From assembly GCF_037975245.1 (NCBI RefSeq), contig NC_092571.1:22059917-22123916 (forward strand): 64,000 nt of DNA. The letters are read 5' to 3'. The position numbers and the translations under genes are program-made. The stretch comes from Apostichopus japonicus (Eukaryota; Echinodermata; Holothuroidea; Aspidochirotida; Stichopodidae). Positions 18,250 to 32,000 of this stretch are shown here, piece by piece; within the stretch, counting starts at the first letter, position 1; each line of letters starts with the position of its first letter. The notes under the pieces are model-generated. The model was not told where the DNA came from, searched no databases, and saw nothing but the letters and a program-made list of their open reading frames with translations.

Positions 18250-21200
18250 CATCCGTGGTTCGAACCTCGGGTGATGACGTCTTTTGCCGATCTTTTACAG
18301 CAAGTGCCTACACGGGGAGCTGTAAGTATTAGTTAATCCACCTAATATCTCAGTCCATACAGTGGCGCGATAGCTTGGCGCACTGTGCGAGCTGATGATC
18401 GAGACTCTCTTTTGCATCCGTGGTTCGAACCCCGGGTGATGACGTCTTTTACAGCAAGTGCCTACACGGGGAGCTGTAAGTATTAGTTAATCCACCTAAT
18501 ATCTCAGTCCATACAGTGGCGCGATGGCTTGGCGCACTGTGCGAGTTGATGATCGAGACTCTCTTTTGCATCCGTGGTTCGAACCCCGGGTGATGACGTC
18601 TTTTGCCGATCTTTTACAGCAAGTGCCTACACGGGGAGCTGTAAGTATTAGTTAATCCACCTAATATCTCAGTCCATACAGTGGCGCGATGGCTTGGCGC
18701 ACTGTGCGAGCTGATGATCGAGACTCTCTTTTGCATCCGTGGTTCGAACCCCGGGTGATGACGTCTTTTACAGCAAGTGCCTACACGGGGAGCTGTAAGT
18801 ATTAGTTAATCCAACTAACATCTCAGTACATACAGTGGCGCGATGGCTTGGCGCACTGTGCGAGCTGATGATCGAGACTCTCTTTTGCATCCGTGGTTCG
18901 AACCCCGGGTGATGACGTCTTTTACAGCAAGTGCCTACACGGGGAGCTGGAAGTATTAGTTAATCCACCTAATATCTCAGTCCATACAGTGGCGCGATGG
19001 CTTGGCGCACTGTGCGAGCTGATGATCGAGACTCTCTTTTGCATCCGTGGTTCGAACCCCGGGTGATGACGTCTTTTGCCGATCTTTTACAGCAAGTGCC
19101 TACACGGGGAGCTGTAAGTATTAGTTAATCCACCTAATATCTCAGTCCATACAGTGGCGCGATAGCTTGGCGCACTGTGCGAGCTGATGATCGAGACTCT
19201 CTTTTGCATCCGTGGTTCGAACCCCGGGTGATGACGTCTTTTGCCGATCTTTTACAGCAAGTGCCTACACGGGGAGCTGTAAGTATTAGTTAATCCACCT
19301 AACATCTCAGTCCATACAGTGGCGCGATGGCTTGGCGCACTGTGCGAGCTGATGATCGAGACTCTCTTTTGCATCCGTGGTTCGAACCCCGGGTGATGAC
19401 GTCTTTTACAGCAAGTGCCTACACGGGGAGCTGTAAGTATTAGTTAATCCACCTAACATATCAGTCCATACAGTGGCGCGATGGCTTGGCGCACTGTGCG
19501 AGCTGATGATCGAGACTCTCTTTTGCATCCGTGGTTCGAACCCCGGGTGATGACGTCTTTTGCCGATTTTTTACAGCAAGTGCCTACACGGGGAGCTGTA
19601 AGTATTAGTTAATCCACCTAATATCTCAGTCCATACAGTGGCGCGATGGCTTGGCGCACTGTGCGAGCTGATGATCGAGACTCTCTTTTGCATCCGTGGT
19701 TCGAACCCCGGGTGATGACGTCTTTTGCCGATCTTTTACAGCAAGTGCCTACACGGGGAGCTGTAAGTATTAGTTAATCCACTTAATATCTCAGTCCATA
19801 CAGTGGCGCGATGGCTTGGCGCACTGTGCGAGCTGATGATCGAGACTCTCTTTTGCATCCGTGGTTCGAACCTCGGGTGATGACGTCTTTTGCCGATCTT
19901 TTACAGCAAGTGCCTACACGGGGAGCTGTAAGTATTAGTTAATCCACCTAATATCTCAGTCCATACAGTGGCGCGATAGCTTGGCGCACTGTGCGAGCTG
20001 ATGATCGAGACTCTCTTTTGCATCCGTGGTTCGAACCCCGGGTGATGACGTCTTTTACAGCAAGTGCCTACACGGGGAGCTGTAAGTATTAGTTAATCCA
20101 CCTAATATCTCAGTCCATACAGTGGCGCGATGGCTTGGCGCACTGTGCGAGTTGATGATCGAGACTCTCTTTTGCATCCGTGGTTCGAACCCCGGGTGAT
20201 GACGTCTTTTGCCGATCTTTTACAGCAAGTGCCTACACGGGGAGCTGTAAGTATTAGTTAATCCACCTAATATCTCAGTCCATACAGTGGCGCGATGGCT
20301 TGGCGCACTGTGCGAGCTGATGATCGAGACTCTCTTTTGCATCCGTGGTTCGAACCCCGGGTGATGACGTCTTTTACAGCAAGTGCCTACACGGGGAGCT
20401 GTAAGTATTAGTTAATCCAACTAACATCTCAGTACATACAGTGGCGCGATGGCTTGGCGCACTGTGCGAGCTGATGATCGAGACTCTCTTTTGCATCCGT
20501 GGTTCGAACCCCGGGTGATGACGTCTTTTACAGCAAGTGCCTACACGGGGAGCTGGAAGTATTAGTTAATCCACCTAATATCTCAGTCCATACAGTGGCG
20601 CGATGGCTTGGCGCACTGTGCGAGCTGATGATCGAGACTCTCTTTTGCATCCGTGGTTCGAACCCCGGGTGATGACGTCTTTTGCCGATCTTTTACAGCA
20701 AGTGCCTACACGGGGAGCTGTAAGTATTAGTTAATCCACCTAATATCTCAGTCCATACAGTGGCGCGATAGCTTGGCGCACTGTGCGAGCTGATGATCGA
20801 GACTCTCTTTTGCATCCGTGGTTCGAACCCCGGGTGATGACGTCTTTTGCCGATCTTTTACAGCAAGTGCCTACACGGGGAGCTGTAAGTATTAGTTAAT
20901 CCACCTAACATCTCAGTCCATACAGTGGCGCGATGGCTTGGCGCACTGTGCGAGCTGATGATCGAGACTCTCTTTTGCATCCGTGGTTCGAACCCCGGGT
21001 GATGACGTCTTTTACAGCAAGTGCCTACACGGGGAGCTGTAAGTATTAGTTAATCCACCTAACATATCAGTCCATACAGTGGCGCGATGGCTTGGCGCAC
21101 TGTGCGAGCTGATGATCGAGACTCTCTTTTGCATCCGTGGTTCGAACCCCGGGTGATGACGTCTTTTGCCGATTTTTTACAGCAAGTGCCTACACGGGGA

Positions 21201-21460
21201 GCTGTAAGTATTAGTTAATCCACCTAATATCTCAGTCCATACAGTGGCGCGATGGCTTGGCGCACTGTGCGAGCTGATGATCGAGACTCTCTTTTGCATC
21301 CGTGGTTCGAACCCCGGGTGATGACGTCTTTTGCCGATCTTTTACAGCAAGTGCCTACACGGGGAGCTGTAAGTATTAGTTAATCCACTTAATATCTCAG
21401 TCCATACAGTGGCGCGATGGCTTGGCGCACTGTGCGAGCTGATGATCGAGACTCTCTTTT
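18250..21460 (+). repeat. Tandem 1606-bp higher-order repeat, two copies
   Basis: Five independent marker variants recur exactly 1606 bp apart: AACCTCGGG (18265/19871), GCGAGTTGATG (18545/20151), CTGGAAG (about 18948/20554), GCCGATTTTTTAC (19562/21168) and CCACTTAATATC (19781/21387). The period equals 10 units with 6 long and 4 short. The next expected AACCTCGGG at 21477 is absent, which fixes the end. Confidence 0.92.
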
Positions 21461-24400
21461 GCATCCGTGGTTCGAACCCCGGGTGATGACGTCTTTTACA
21501 GCAAGTGCCTACACGGGGAGCTGTAAGTAATAGTTAATCCACCTAATATCTCAGTCCATACAGTGGCGCGATGGCTTGGCGCACTGTGCGAGCTGATGAT
21601 CGAGACTCTCTTTTGCATCCGTGGTTCGAACCCCGGGTGATGACGTCTTTTGCCGATCTTTTACAGCAAGTGCCTACACGGGGAGCTGTAAGTATTAGTT
21701 AATCCACCTAACATCTCAGTCCATACAGTGGCGCGATGGCTTGGCGCACTGTGCGAGCTGATGATCGAGACTCTCTTTTGCATCCGTGGTTCGAACCCCG
21801 GGTGATGACGTCTTTTACAGCAAGTGCCTACACGGGGAGCTGTAAGTATTAGTTAATCCACCTAACATCTCAGTCCATACAGTGGCGCGATGGCTTGGCG
21901 CACTGTGCGAGCTGATGATCGAGACTCTCTTTTGCATCCGTGGTTCGAACCTCGGGTGATGACGTCTTTTGCCGATCTTTTACAGCAAGTGCCTACACGG
22001 GGAGCTGTAAGTATTAGTTAATCCACCTAATATCTCAGTCCATACAGTGGCGCTATGGCTTGGCGCACTGTGCGAGCTGATGATCGAGACTCTCTTTTGC
22101 ATCCGTGGTTCGAACCCCGGGTGATGACGTCTTTTACAGCAAGTGCCTACACGGGGAGCTGTAAGTATTAGTTAATCCACCTAATATCTCAGTCCATACA
22201 GTGGCGCGATGGCTTGGCGCACTGTGCGAGCTGATGATCGAGACTCTCTTTTGCATCCGTGGTTCGAACCCCGGGTGATGACGTCTTTTACAGCAAGTGC
22301 CTACACGGGGAGCTGTAAGTATTAGTTAATCCACCTAACATCTCAGTCCATACAGTGGCGCGATGGCTTGGCGCACTGTGCGAGCTGATGATCGAGACTC
22401 TCTTTTGCATCCGTGGTTCGAACCCCGGGTGATGACGTCTTTTACAGCAAGTGCCTACACGGGGAGCTGTAAGTATTAGTTAATCCACCTAATATCTCAG
22501 TCCATACAGTGGCGCGATGGCTTGGCGCACTGTGCGAGCTGATGATCGAGACTCTCTTTTGCATCCGTGGTTCGAACCCCGGGTGATGACGTCTTTTACA
22601 GCAAGTGCCTACACGGGGAGCTGTAAGTATTAGTTAATCCACCTAACATCTCAGTCCATACAGTGGCGCGATGGCTTGGCGCACTGTGCGAGCTGATGAT
22701 CGAGACTCTCTTTTGCATCCGTGGTTCGAACCCCGGGTGATGACGTCTTTTGCCGATCTTTTACAGCAAGTGCCTACACGGGGAGCTGTAAGTATTAGTT
22801 AATCCACCTAATATCTCAGTCCATACAGTGGCGCAATGGCTTGGCGCACTGTGCGAGCTGATGATCGAGACTCTCTTTTGCATCCGTGGTTCGAACCACG
22901 GGTGATGACGTCTTTTAGAGCAAGTGCCTACACGGGGAGCTGTAAGTATTAGTTAATCCAACTAACATATCAGTCCATACAGTGGCGCGATGGCTTGGCG
23001 CACTGTGCGAGCTGATGATCGAGACTCTCTTTTGCATCCGTGGTTCGAACCCCGGGTGATGACGTCCTTTACAGCAAGTGCCTACACGGGGAGCTGTAAG
23101 TATTAGTTAATCCACCTAACATCTCAGTCCAAACAGTGGCGCGATGGCTTGGCGCACTGTGCGAGCTGATGATCGAGACTCTCTTTTGCATCCGTGGTTC
23201 GAACCCCGGGTGATGACGTCTTTTGCCGATCTTTTACAGCAAGTGCCTACACGGGGAGCTGTAAGTATTAGTTAATCCACCTAATATCTCAGTCCATACA
23301 GTGGCGCGATGGCTTGGCGCACTGTGCGAGCTGATGATCGAGACTCTCTTTTGCATCCGTGGTTCGAACCCCGGGTGATGACGTCTTTTACAGCAAGTGC
23401 CTACACGGGGAGCTGTAAGTATTAGTTAATCCACCTAACATCTCAGTCCATACAGTGGCGCGATGGCTTGGCGCACTGTGCGAGCTGATGATCGAGACTC
23501 TCTTTTGCATCCGTGGTTCGAACCTCGGGTGATGACGTCTTTTGCCGATCTTTTACAGCAAGTGCCTACACGGGGAGCTGTAAGTATTAGTTAATCCACC
23601 TAATATCTCAGTCCATACAGTGGCGCGATGGCTTGGCGCACTGTGCGAGCTGATGATCGAGACTCTCTTTTGCATCCGTGGTTCGAACCCCGGGTGATGA
23701 CGTCTTTTGCCGATCTTTTACAGCAAGTGCCTACACGGGGAGCTGTAAGTATTAGTTAATCCACCTAATATCTCAGTCCATACAGTGGCGCAATGGCTTG
23801 GCGCACTGTGCGAGCTGATGATCGAGACTCTCTTTTGCATCCGTGGTTCGAACCACGGGTGATGACGTCTTTTACAGCAAGTGCCTACACGGGGAGCTGT
23901 AAGTATTAGTTAATCCACCTAATATCTCAGTCCATACAGTGGCGCGATGGCTTGGCGCACTGTGCGAGCTGATGATCGAGACTCTCTTTTGCATCCGTGG
24001 TTCGAACCCCGGGTGATGACGTCTTTTGCCGATCTTTTACAGCAAGTGCCTACACGGGGAGCTGTAAGTATTAGTTAATCCACCTAATATCTCAGTCCAT
24101 ACAGTGGCGCGATGGCTTGGCGCACTGTGCGAGCTGATGATCGAGACTCTCTTTTGCATCCGTGGTTCGAACCCCGGGTGATGACGTCTTTTGCCGATCT
24201 TTTACAGCAAGTGCCTACACGGGGAGCTGTAAGTATTAGTTAATCCACCTAATATCTCAGTACAGACAGTGGCGCGATGGCTTGGCGCACTGTGCGAGCT
24301 GATGATCGAGACTCTCTTTTGCATCCGTGGTTCGAACCCCGGGTGATGACGTCTTTTGCCGATCTTTTACAGCAAGTGCCTACACGGGTAGCTGTAACAA

Positions 24401-27049
24401 TTAGTTAATCCACCTAATATCTCAGTCCATACAGTGGCGCGATGGCTTGGCGCACTGTGCGAGCTAATGATCGAGACTCTCTTTTGCATCCGTGGTTCGA
24501 AACCCGGGTGATGACGTCTTTTACAGCAAATGCCTTCACGGGGAGCTGTAAGTAATAGTTAATCCACCTAATATCTCAGTCCATACAGTGGCGCGATGGC
24601 TTGGCGCACTGTGCGAGCTGATGATCGAGACTCTCTTTTGCATCCGTGGTTCGAACCCCGGGTGATGACGTCTTTTGCCGATCTTTTACAGCAAGTGCCT
24701 ACACGGGGAGCTGTAAGTATTAGTTAATCCACCTAATATCTCAGTCCATACAGTGGCGCGATGGCTTGGCGCACTGTGCGAGCTGATGATCGAGACTCTC
24801 TTTTGCATCCGTGGTTCGAACCCCGGGTGATGACGTCTTTTGCCGATCTTTTACAGCAAGTGCCTACACGGGGAGCTGTAAGTATTAGTTAATCCACCTA
24901 ATATCTCAGTCCATACAGTGGCGCGATGGCTTGGCGCACTGTGCGAGCTGATGATCGAGACTCTCTTTTGCATCCGTGGTTCGAATCCCGGGTGATGACG
25001 TCTTTTGCCGATCTTTTACAGCAAGTGCCTACACGGGGAGCTGTAAGTATTAGTTAATCCACCTAACATCTCAGTCCATACAGTGGCGCGATGGCTTGGC
25101 GCACTGTGCGAGCTGATGATCGAGACTCTCTTTTGCATCCGTGGTTCGAACCCCGGGTGATGACGTCTTTTACAGCAAGTGCCTACACGGGGAGCTGTAA
25201 GTATTAGTTAATCCACCTAACATCTCAGTCCATACTGTGGCGCGATGGCTTGGCGCACTGTGCGAGCTGATGATCGAGACTCTCTTTTGCATCCGTGGTT
25301 CGAACCCCGGGTGATGACGTCTTTTGCCGATCTTTTACAGCAAGTGCCTACACGGGGAGCTGTAAGTATTAGTTAATCCACCTAATATCTCAGTCCATAC
25401 AGTGGCGCGATGGCTTGGCGCACTGTGCGAGCTGATGATCGAGACTCTCTTTTGCATCCGTGGTTCGAACCCCGGGTGATGACGTCTTTTGCCGATCTTT
25501 TACAGCAAGTGCCTACACGGGGAGCTGTAAGTATTAGTTAATCCACCTAATATCTCAGTCCATACAGTGGCGCGATGGCTTGGCGCACTGTGCGAGCTGA
25601 TGATCGAGACTCTCTTTTGCATCCGTGGTTCGAACCCCGGGTGATGACGTCTTTTGCCGATCTTTTACAGCAAGTGCCTACACGGGGAGCTGTAAGTATT
25701 AGTTAATCCACCTAATATCTCAGTCCATACAGTGGCGCGATGGCTTGGCGCACTGTGCGAGCTGATGATCGAGACTCTCTTTTGCATCCGTGGTTCGAAC
25801 CCCGGGTGATGACGTCTTTTGCCGATCTTTTACAGCAAGTGCCTACACGGGGAGCTGTAAGTATTAGTTAATCCACCTAACATCTCAGTCCATACAGTGG
25901 CGCGATGGCTTGGCGCACTGTGCGAGCTGATGATCGAGACTCTCTTTTGCATCCGTGGTTCGAACCCCGGGTGATGACGTCTTTTACAGCAAGTGCCTAC
26001 ACGGGGAGCTGTAAGTATTAGTTAATCCACCTAACATCTCAGTCCATACTGTGGCGCGATGGCTTGGCGCACTGTGCGAGCTGATGATCGAGACTCTCTT
26101 TTGCATCCGTGGTTCGAACCCCGGGTGATGACGTCTTTTGCCGATCTTTTACAGCAAGTGCCTACACGGGGAGCTGTAAGTATTAGTTAATCCACCTAAT
26201 ATCTCAGTCCATACAGTGGCGCGATGACTTGGCGCACTGTGCGAGCTGATGATCGAGACTCTCTTTTGCATCCGTGGTTCGAACCCCGGGTGATGACGTC
26301 TTTTACAGCAAGTGCCTACACGGGGAGCTGTAAGTATTAGTTAATCCACCTAATATCTCAGTCCATACAGTGGCGCGATGGCTTGGCGCACTGTGCGAGC
26401 TGATGATCGAGACTCTCTTTTGCATCCGTGGTTCGAACCCCGGGTGATGACGTCATTTACAGCAAGTGCCTACACGGGGAGCTGTAAGTATTAGTTAATC
26501 CACCTAATATCTCAGTCCATACAGTGGCGCGATGGCTTGGCGCACTGTGCGAGCTGATGATCGAGACTCTCTTTTGCATCCGTGGTTCGAACCCCGGGTG
26601 ATGACGTCTTTTACAGTAAATGCCTACACGGGGAGCTGTAAGTATTAGTTAATCCACCTAATATCTCAGTCCATACAGTGGCGCGATGGCTTGGCGCACT
26701 GTGCGAGCTGATGATCGAGACTCTCTTTTGCATCCGTGGTTCGAACCCCGGGTGATGACGTCTTTTACAGTAAATGCCTACACGGGGAGCTGTAAGTATT
26801 AGTTAATCCACTTAATATCTCAGTCCATACAGTGGCGCGATGGCTTGGCGCACTGTGCGAGCTGATGATCGAGACTCTCTTTTGCATCCGTGGTTCGAAC
26901 CCCGGTTGATGACGTCTTTTGCCGATCTTTTACAGCAAGTGCCTACACGGGGAGCTGTAAGTATTAGTTAATCCACCTAACATCTCAGTCCATACAGTGG
27001 CGCGATGGCTTGGCGCACTGTGCGAGCTGATGATCGAGACTCTCTTTTG

Positions 27050-29000
27050 CATCCGTGGTTCGAACCCCGGGTGATGACGTCTTTTGCCGATCTTTTACAG
27101 CAAGTGCCTACACGGGGAGCTGTAAGTATTAGTTAATCCACCTAATATCTCAGTCCATACAGTGGCGCGATGACTTTGCGCACTGTGCGAGCTGATGATC
27201 GAGACTCTCTTTTGCATCCGTGGTTCGAACCCCGGGTGATGACGTCTTTTGCCGAACTTTTACAGCAAGTGCCTACACGGGGAGCTGTAAGTATTAGTTA
27301 ATCCACCTAATATCTCAGTCCATACAGTGGCGCGATGGCTTGGCGCACTGTGCGAGCTGATGATCGAGACTCTCTTTTGCATCCGTGGTTAGAACCCCGG
27401 GTGATGACGTCTTTTGCCGATCTTTTACAGCAAGTGCCTACACGGGGAGCTGTAAGTATTAGTTAATCCACCTAATATCTCAGTCCATACAGTGGCGCGA
27501 TGGCTTGGCGCACTGTGCCAACTGATGATCGAGACTCTCTTTTGCATCCGTGGTTCGAACCCCGGGTGATGACGTCTTTTACAGCAAATGCCTACACGGG
27601 GAGCTGTAAGTATTAGTTAATCCAAATCTACATCTCAGTCCATACAGTGGCGCGATGGCTTGGCGCACTGTGCGAGCTGATGATCGAGACTCTCTTTTGC
27701 ATCCGTGGTTCGAACCCCGGGTGATGACGTCTTTTACAGCAAGTGCCTTCACGGGGAGCTGTAAGTATTAGTTAATCCACCTAACATCTCAGTCCATACA
27801 GTGGCGCGATGGCTTGGCGCACTGTGCAAGCTGATGATCGAGACTCTCTTTTGCATCCGTGGTTCGAACCTCGGGTGATGACGTCTTTTGCCGATCTTTT
27901 ACAGCAAGTGCCTACACGGGGAGCTGTAAGTATTAGTTAATCCACCTAATATCTCAGTCCATACAGTGGCGCGATGGCTAGGCGCACTGTGCGAGCTGAT
28001 GATCGAGACTCTCTTTTGCATCCGTGGTTCGAACCTCGGGTGATGACGTCTTTTGCCGATCTTTTACAGCAAGTGCCTACACGGGGAGCTGTAAGTATTA
28101 GTTAATCCACCTAACATCTCAGTCCATACAGTGGCGCGATGGCTTGGCGCACTGTGCGAGCTGATGATCGAGACTCTCTTTTGCATCCGTGGTTCGAACC
28201 CCGGGTGATGACGTCTTTTGCCGATCTTTTACAGCAAGTGCCTACACGGGGAGCTGTAAGTATTAGTTAATCCACCTAATATCTCAGTCCATACAGTGGC
28301 GCGATGGCTTGGCGCACTGTGCGAGCTGATGATCGAGACTCTCTTTTGCATCCGTGGTTCGAACCCCGGGTGATGACGTCTTTTGCCGATCTTTTACAGC
28401 AAGTGCCTACACGGGGAGCTGTAAGTATTAGTTAATCCACCTAATATCTCAGTCCATACAGTGGCGCGATGGCTTGGCGCACTGTGCCAACTGATGATCG
28501 AGACTCTCTTTTGCATCCGTGGTTCGAACCCCGGGTGATGACGTCTTTTACAGCAAATGCCTACACGGGGAGCTGTAAGTATTAGTTAATCCAAATCTAC
28601 ATCTCAGTCCATACAGTGGCGCGATGGCTTGGCGCACTGTGCGAGCTGATGATCGAGACTCTCTTTTGCATCCGTGGTTCGAACCCCGGGTGATGACGTC
28701 TTTTACAGCAAGTGCCTTCACGGGGAGCTGTAAGTATTAGTTAATCCACCTAACATCTCAGTCCATACAGTGGCGCGATGGCTTGGCGCACTGTGCGAGC
28801 TGATGATCGAGACTGTCTTTTGCATCCGTGGTTCGAACCTCGGGTGATGACGTCTTTTGCCGATCTTTTACAGCAAGTGCCTACACGGGGAGCTGTAAGT
28901 ATTAGTTAATCCACCTAATATCTCAGTCCATACAGTGGCGCGATGGCTAGGCGCACTGTGCGAGCTGATGATCGAGACTCTCTTTTGCATCCGTGGTTCG
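27050..29000 (+). repeat. Tandem 969-bp higher-order repeat, two copies
   Basis: GTGCCAACTG (27517/28486), CCAAATCTAC (27622/28591) and GATGGCTAGG (27972/28941) recur at 969 bp. The period is six units (four long) plus one base contributed by the CCAAATCTAC indel. A few substitutions separate the copies. Confidence 0.88.
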
Positions 29001-32000
29001 AACCCCGGGTGATGACGTCTTTTACAGCAAGTGCCTACACGGGGAGCTGTAAGTATTAGTTAATCCACCTAATATCTCAGTCCATACAGTGGCGCGATGG
29101 CTTGGCGCACTGTGCGAGCTGATGATCGAGACTCTCTTTTGCATCCGTGGTTCGAACCCCGGGTGATGACGTCTTTTACAGCAAGTGCCTACACGGGGAG
29201 CTGTAAGTATTAGTTAATCCACCTAACATCTCAGTCCATACAGTGGCGCGATGGCTTGGCGCACTGTGCGAGCTGATGATCGAGACTCTCTTTTGCATCC
29301 GTGGTTCGAACCCCGGGTGATGACGTCTTTTACAGCAAGTGCCTACACGGGGAGCTGTAAGTATTAGTTAATCCACCTAACATCTCAGTCCATACAGTGG
29401 CGCGATGGCTTGGCGCACTGTGCGAGCTGATGATCGAGACTCTCTTTTGCATCCGTGGTTCGAACCCCGGGTGATGACGTCTTTTACAGCAAGTGCCTAC
29501 ACGGGGAGCTGTAAGTATTAGTTAATCCACCTAACATCTCAGTCCATACAGTGGCGCGATGGCTTGGCGCACTGTGCGAGCTGATGATCGAGACTCTCTT
29601 TTGCATCCGTGGTTCGAACCCCGGGTGATGACGTCTTTTACAGCAAGTGCCTACACGGGGAACTGTAAGTATTAGTTAATCCACTTAATATCTCAGTCCA
29701 TACAGTGGCGCGATGGCTTGGCGCACTGTGCGAGCTGATGATCGAGACTCTCTTTTGCATCCGTGGTTCGAACCCCGGGTGATGACGTCTTTTACAGCAA
29801 GTGCCTACACGGGGAGCTGTAAGTATTAGTTAATCCACCTAACATCTCAGTCCATACAGTGGCGCGATGGCTTGGCGCACTGTGCGAGCTGATGATCGAG
29901 ACTCTCTTTTGCATCCGTGGTTCGAACCCCGGGTGATGACGTCTTTTACAGCAAGTGCCTACACGGGGAGCTGTAAGTATTAGTTAATCCACCTAACATC
30001 TCAGTCCATACAGTGGCGCGATGGCTTGGCGCACTGTGCGAGCTGATGATCGAGACTCTCTTTTGCATCCGTGGTTCGAACCCCGGGTGATGACGTCTTT
30101 TGCCGATCTTTTACAGCAAGTGCCTACACGGGGAGCTGTAAGTATTAGTTAATCCACCTAATATCTCAGTCCATACAGTGGCGCGATGGCTTGGCGCACT
30201 GTGCGAGCTGATGATCGAGACTCTCTTTTGCATCCGTGGTTCGAACCCCGGGTGATGACGTCTTTTACAGCAAGTGCCTACACGGGGAGCTGTAAGTATT
30301 AGTTAATCCACCTAACATCTCAGTCCATACAGTGGCGCGATGGCTTGGCGCACTGTGCGAGCTGATGATCGAGACTCTCTTTTGCATCCGTGGTTCGAAC
30401 CTCTGGTGATGACGTCTTTTGCCGATCTTTTACAGCAAGTGCCTACACGGGGAGCTGTAAGTATTAGTTAATCCACCTAATATCTCAGTCCATACAGTGG
30501 CGCGATGGCTTGGCGCACTGTGCGAGCTGATGATCGAGACTCTCTTTTGCATCCGTGGTTCGAACCCCGGGTGATGACGTCTTTTGCCGATCTTTTACAG
30601 CAAGTGCCTACACGGGGAGCTGTAAGTATTAGTTAATCCACCTAACATCTCAGTCCATACAGTGGCGCGATGGCTAGGCGCACTGTGCGAGCTGATGATC
30701 GAGACTCTCTTTTGCATCCGTGGTTCGAACCCCGGGTGATGACGTCTTTTACAGCAAGTGCCTACACGGGGAGCTGTAAGTATTAGTTAATCCACCTAAT
30801 ATCTCAGTCCATACAGTGGCGCGATGGCTTGGCGCACTGTGCGAGCTGATGATCGAGACTCTCTTTTGCATCCGTGGTTCGAACCCCGGGTGATGACGTC
30901 TTTTACAGCAAGTGCCTACACGGGGAGCTGTAAGTATTAGTTAATCCACCTAACATCTCAGTCCATACAGTGGCGCGATGGCTTGGCGCACTGTGCGAGC
31001 TGATGATCGAGACTCTCTTTTGCATCCGTGGTTCGAACCCCGGGTGATGACGTCTTTTACAGCAAGTGCCTACACGGGGAGCTGTAAGTATTAGTTAATC
31101 CACCTAACATCTCAGTCCATACAGTGGCGCAATGGGTTGGCGCACTGTGCGAGCTGATGATCGAGACTCTCTTTTGCATCCGTGGTTCGAACCCCGGGTG
31201 ATGACGTCTTTTACAGCAAGTGCCTACACGGGGAACTGTAAGTATTAGTTAATCCACTTAATATCTCAGTCCATACAGTGGCGCGATGGCTTGGCGCACT
31301 GTGCGAGCTGATGATCGAGACTCTCTTTTGCATCCGTGGTTCGAACCCCGGGTGATGACGTCTTTTACAGCAAGTGCCTACACGGGGAGCTGTAAGTATT
31401 AGTTAATCCACCTAACATCTCAGTCCATACAGTGGCGCGATGGCTTGGCGCACTGTGCGAGCTGATGATCGAGACTCTCTTTTGCATCCGTGGTTCGAAC
31501 CCCGGGTGATGACGTCTTTTACAGCAAGTGCCTACACGGGGAGCTGTAAGTATTAGTTAATCCACATAACATCTCAGTCCATACAGTGGCGCGATGGCTT
31601 GGCGCACTGTGCGAACTGATGATCGAGACTCTCTTTTGCATCCGTGGTTCGAACCCCGGGTGATGACGTCTTTTGCCGATCTTTTACAGCAAGTGCCTAC
31701 ACGGGGAGCTGTAAGTATTAGTTAATCCACCTAATATCTCAGTCCATACAGTGGCGCGATGGCTTGGCGCACTGTGCGAGCTGATGATCGAGACTCTCTT
31801 TTGCATCCGTGGTTCGAACCCCGGGTGATGACGTCTTTTACAGCAAGTGCCTACACGGGGAGCTGTAAGTATTAGTTAATCCACCTAACATCTCAGTCCA
31901 TACAGTGGCGCGATGGCTTGGCGCACTGTGCGAGCTGATGATCGAGACTCTCTTTTGCATCCGTGGTTCGAACCTCTGGTGATGACGTCTTTTGCCGATC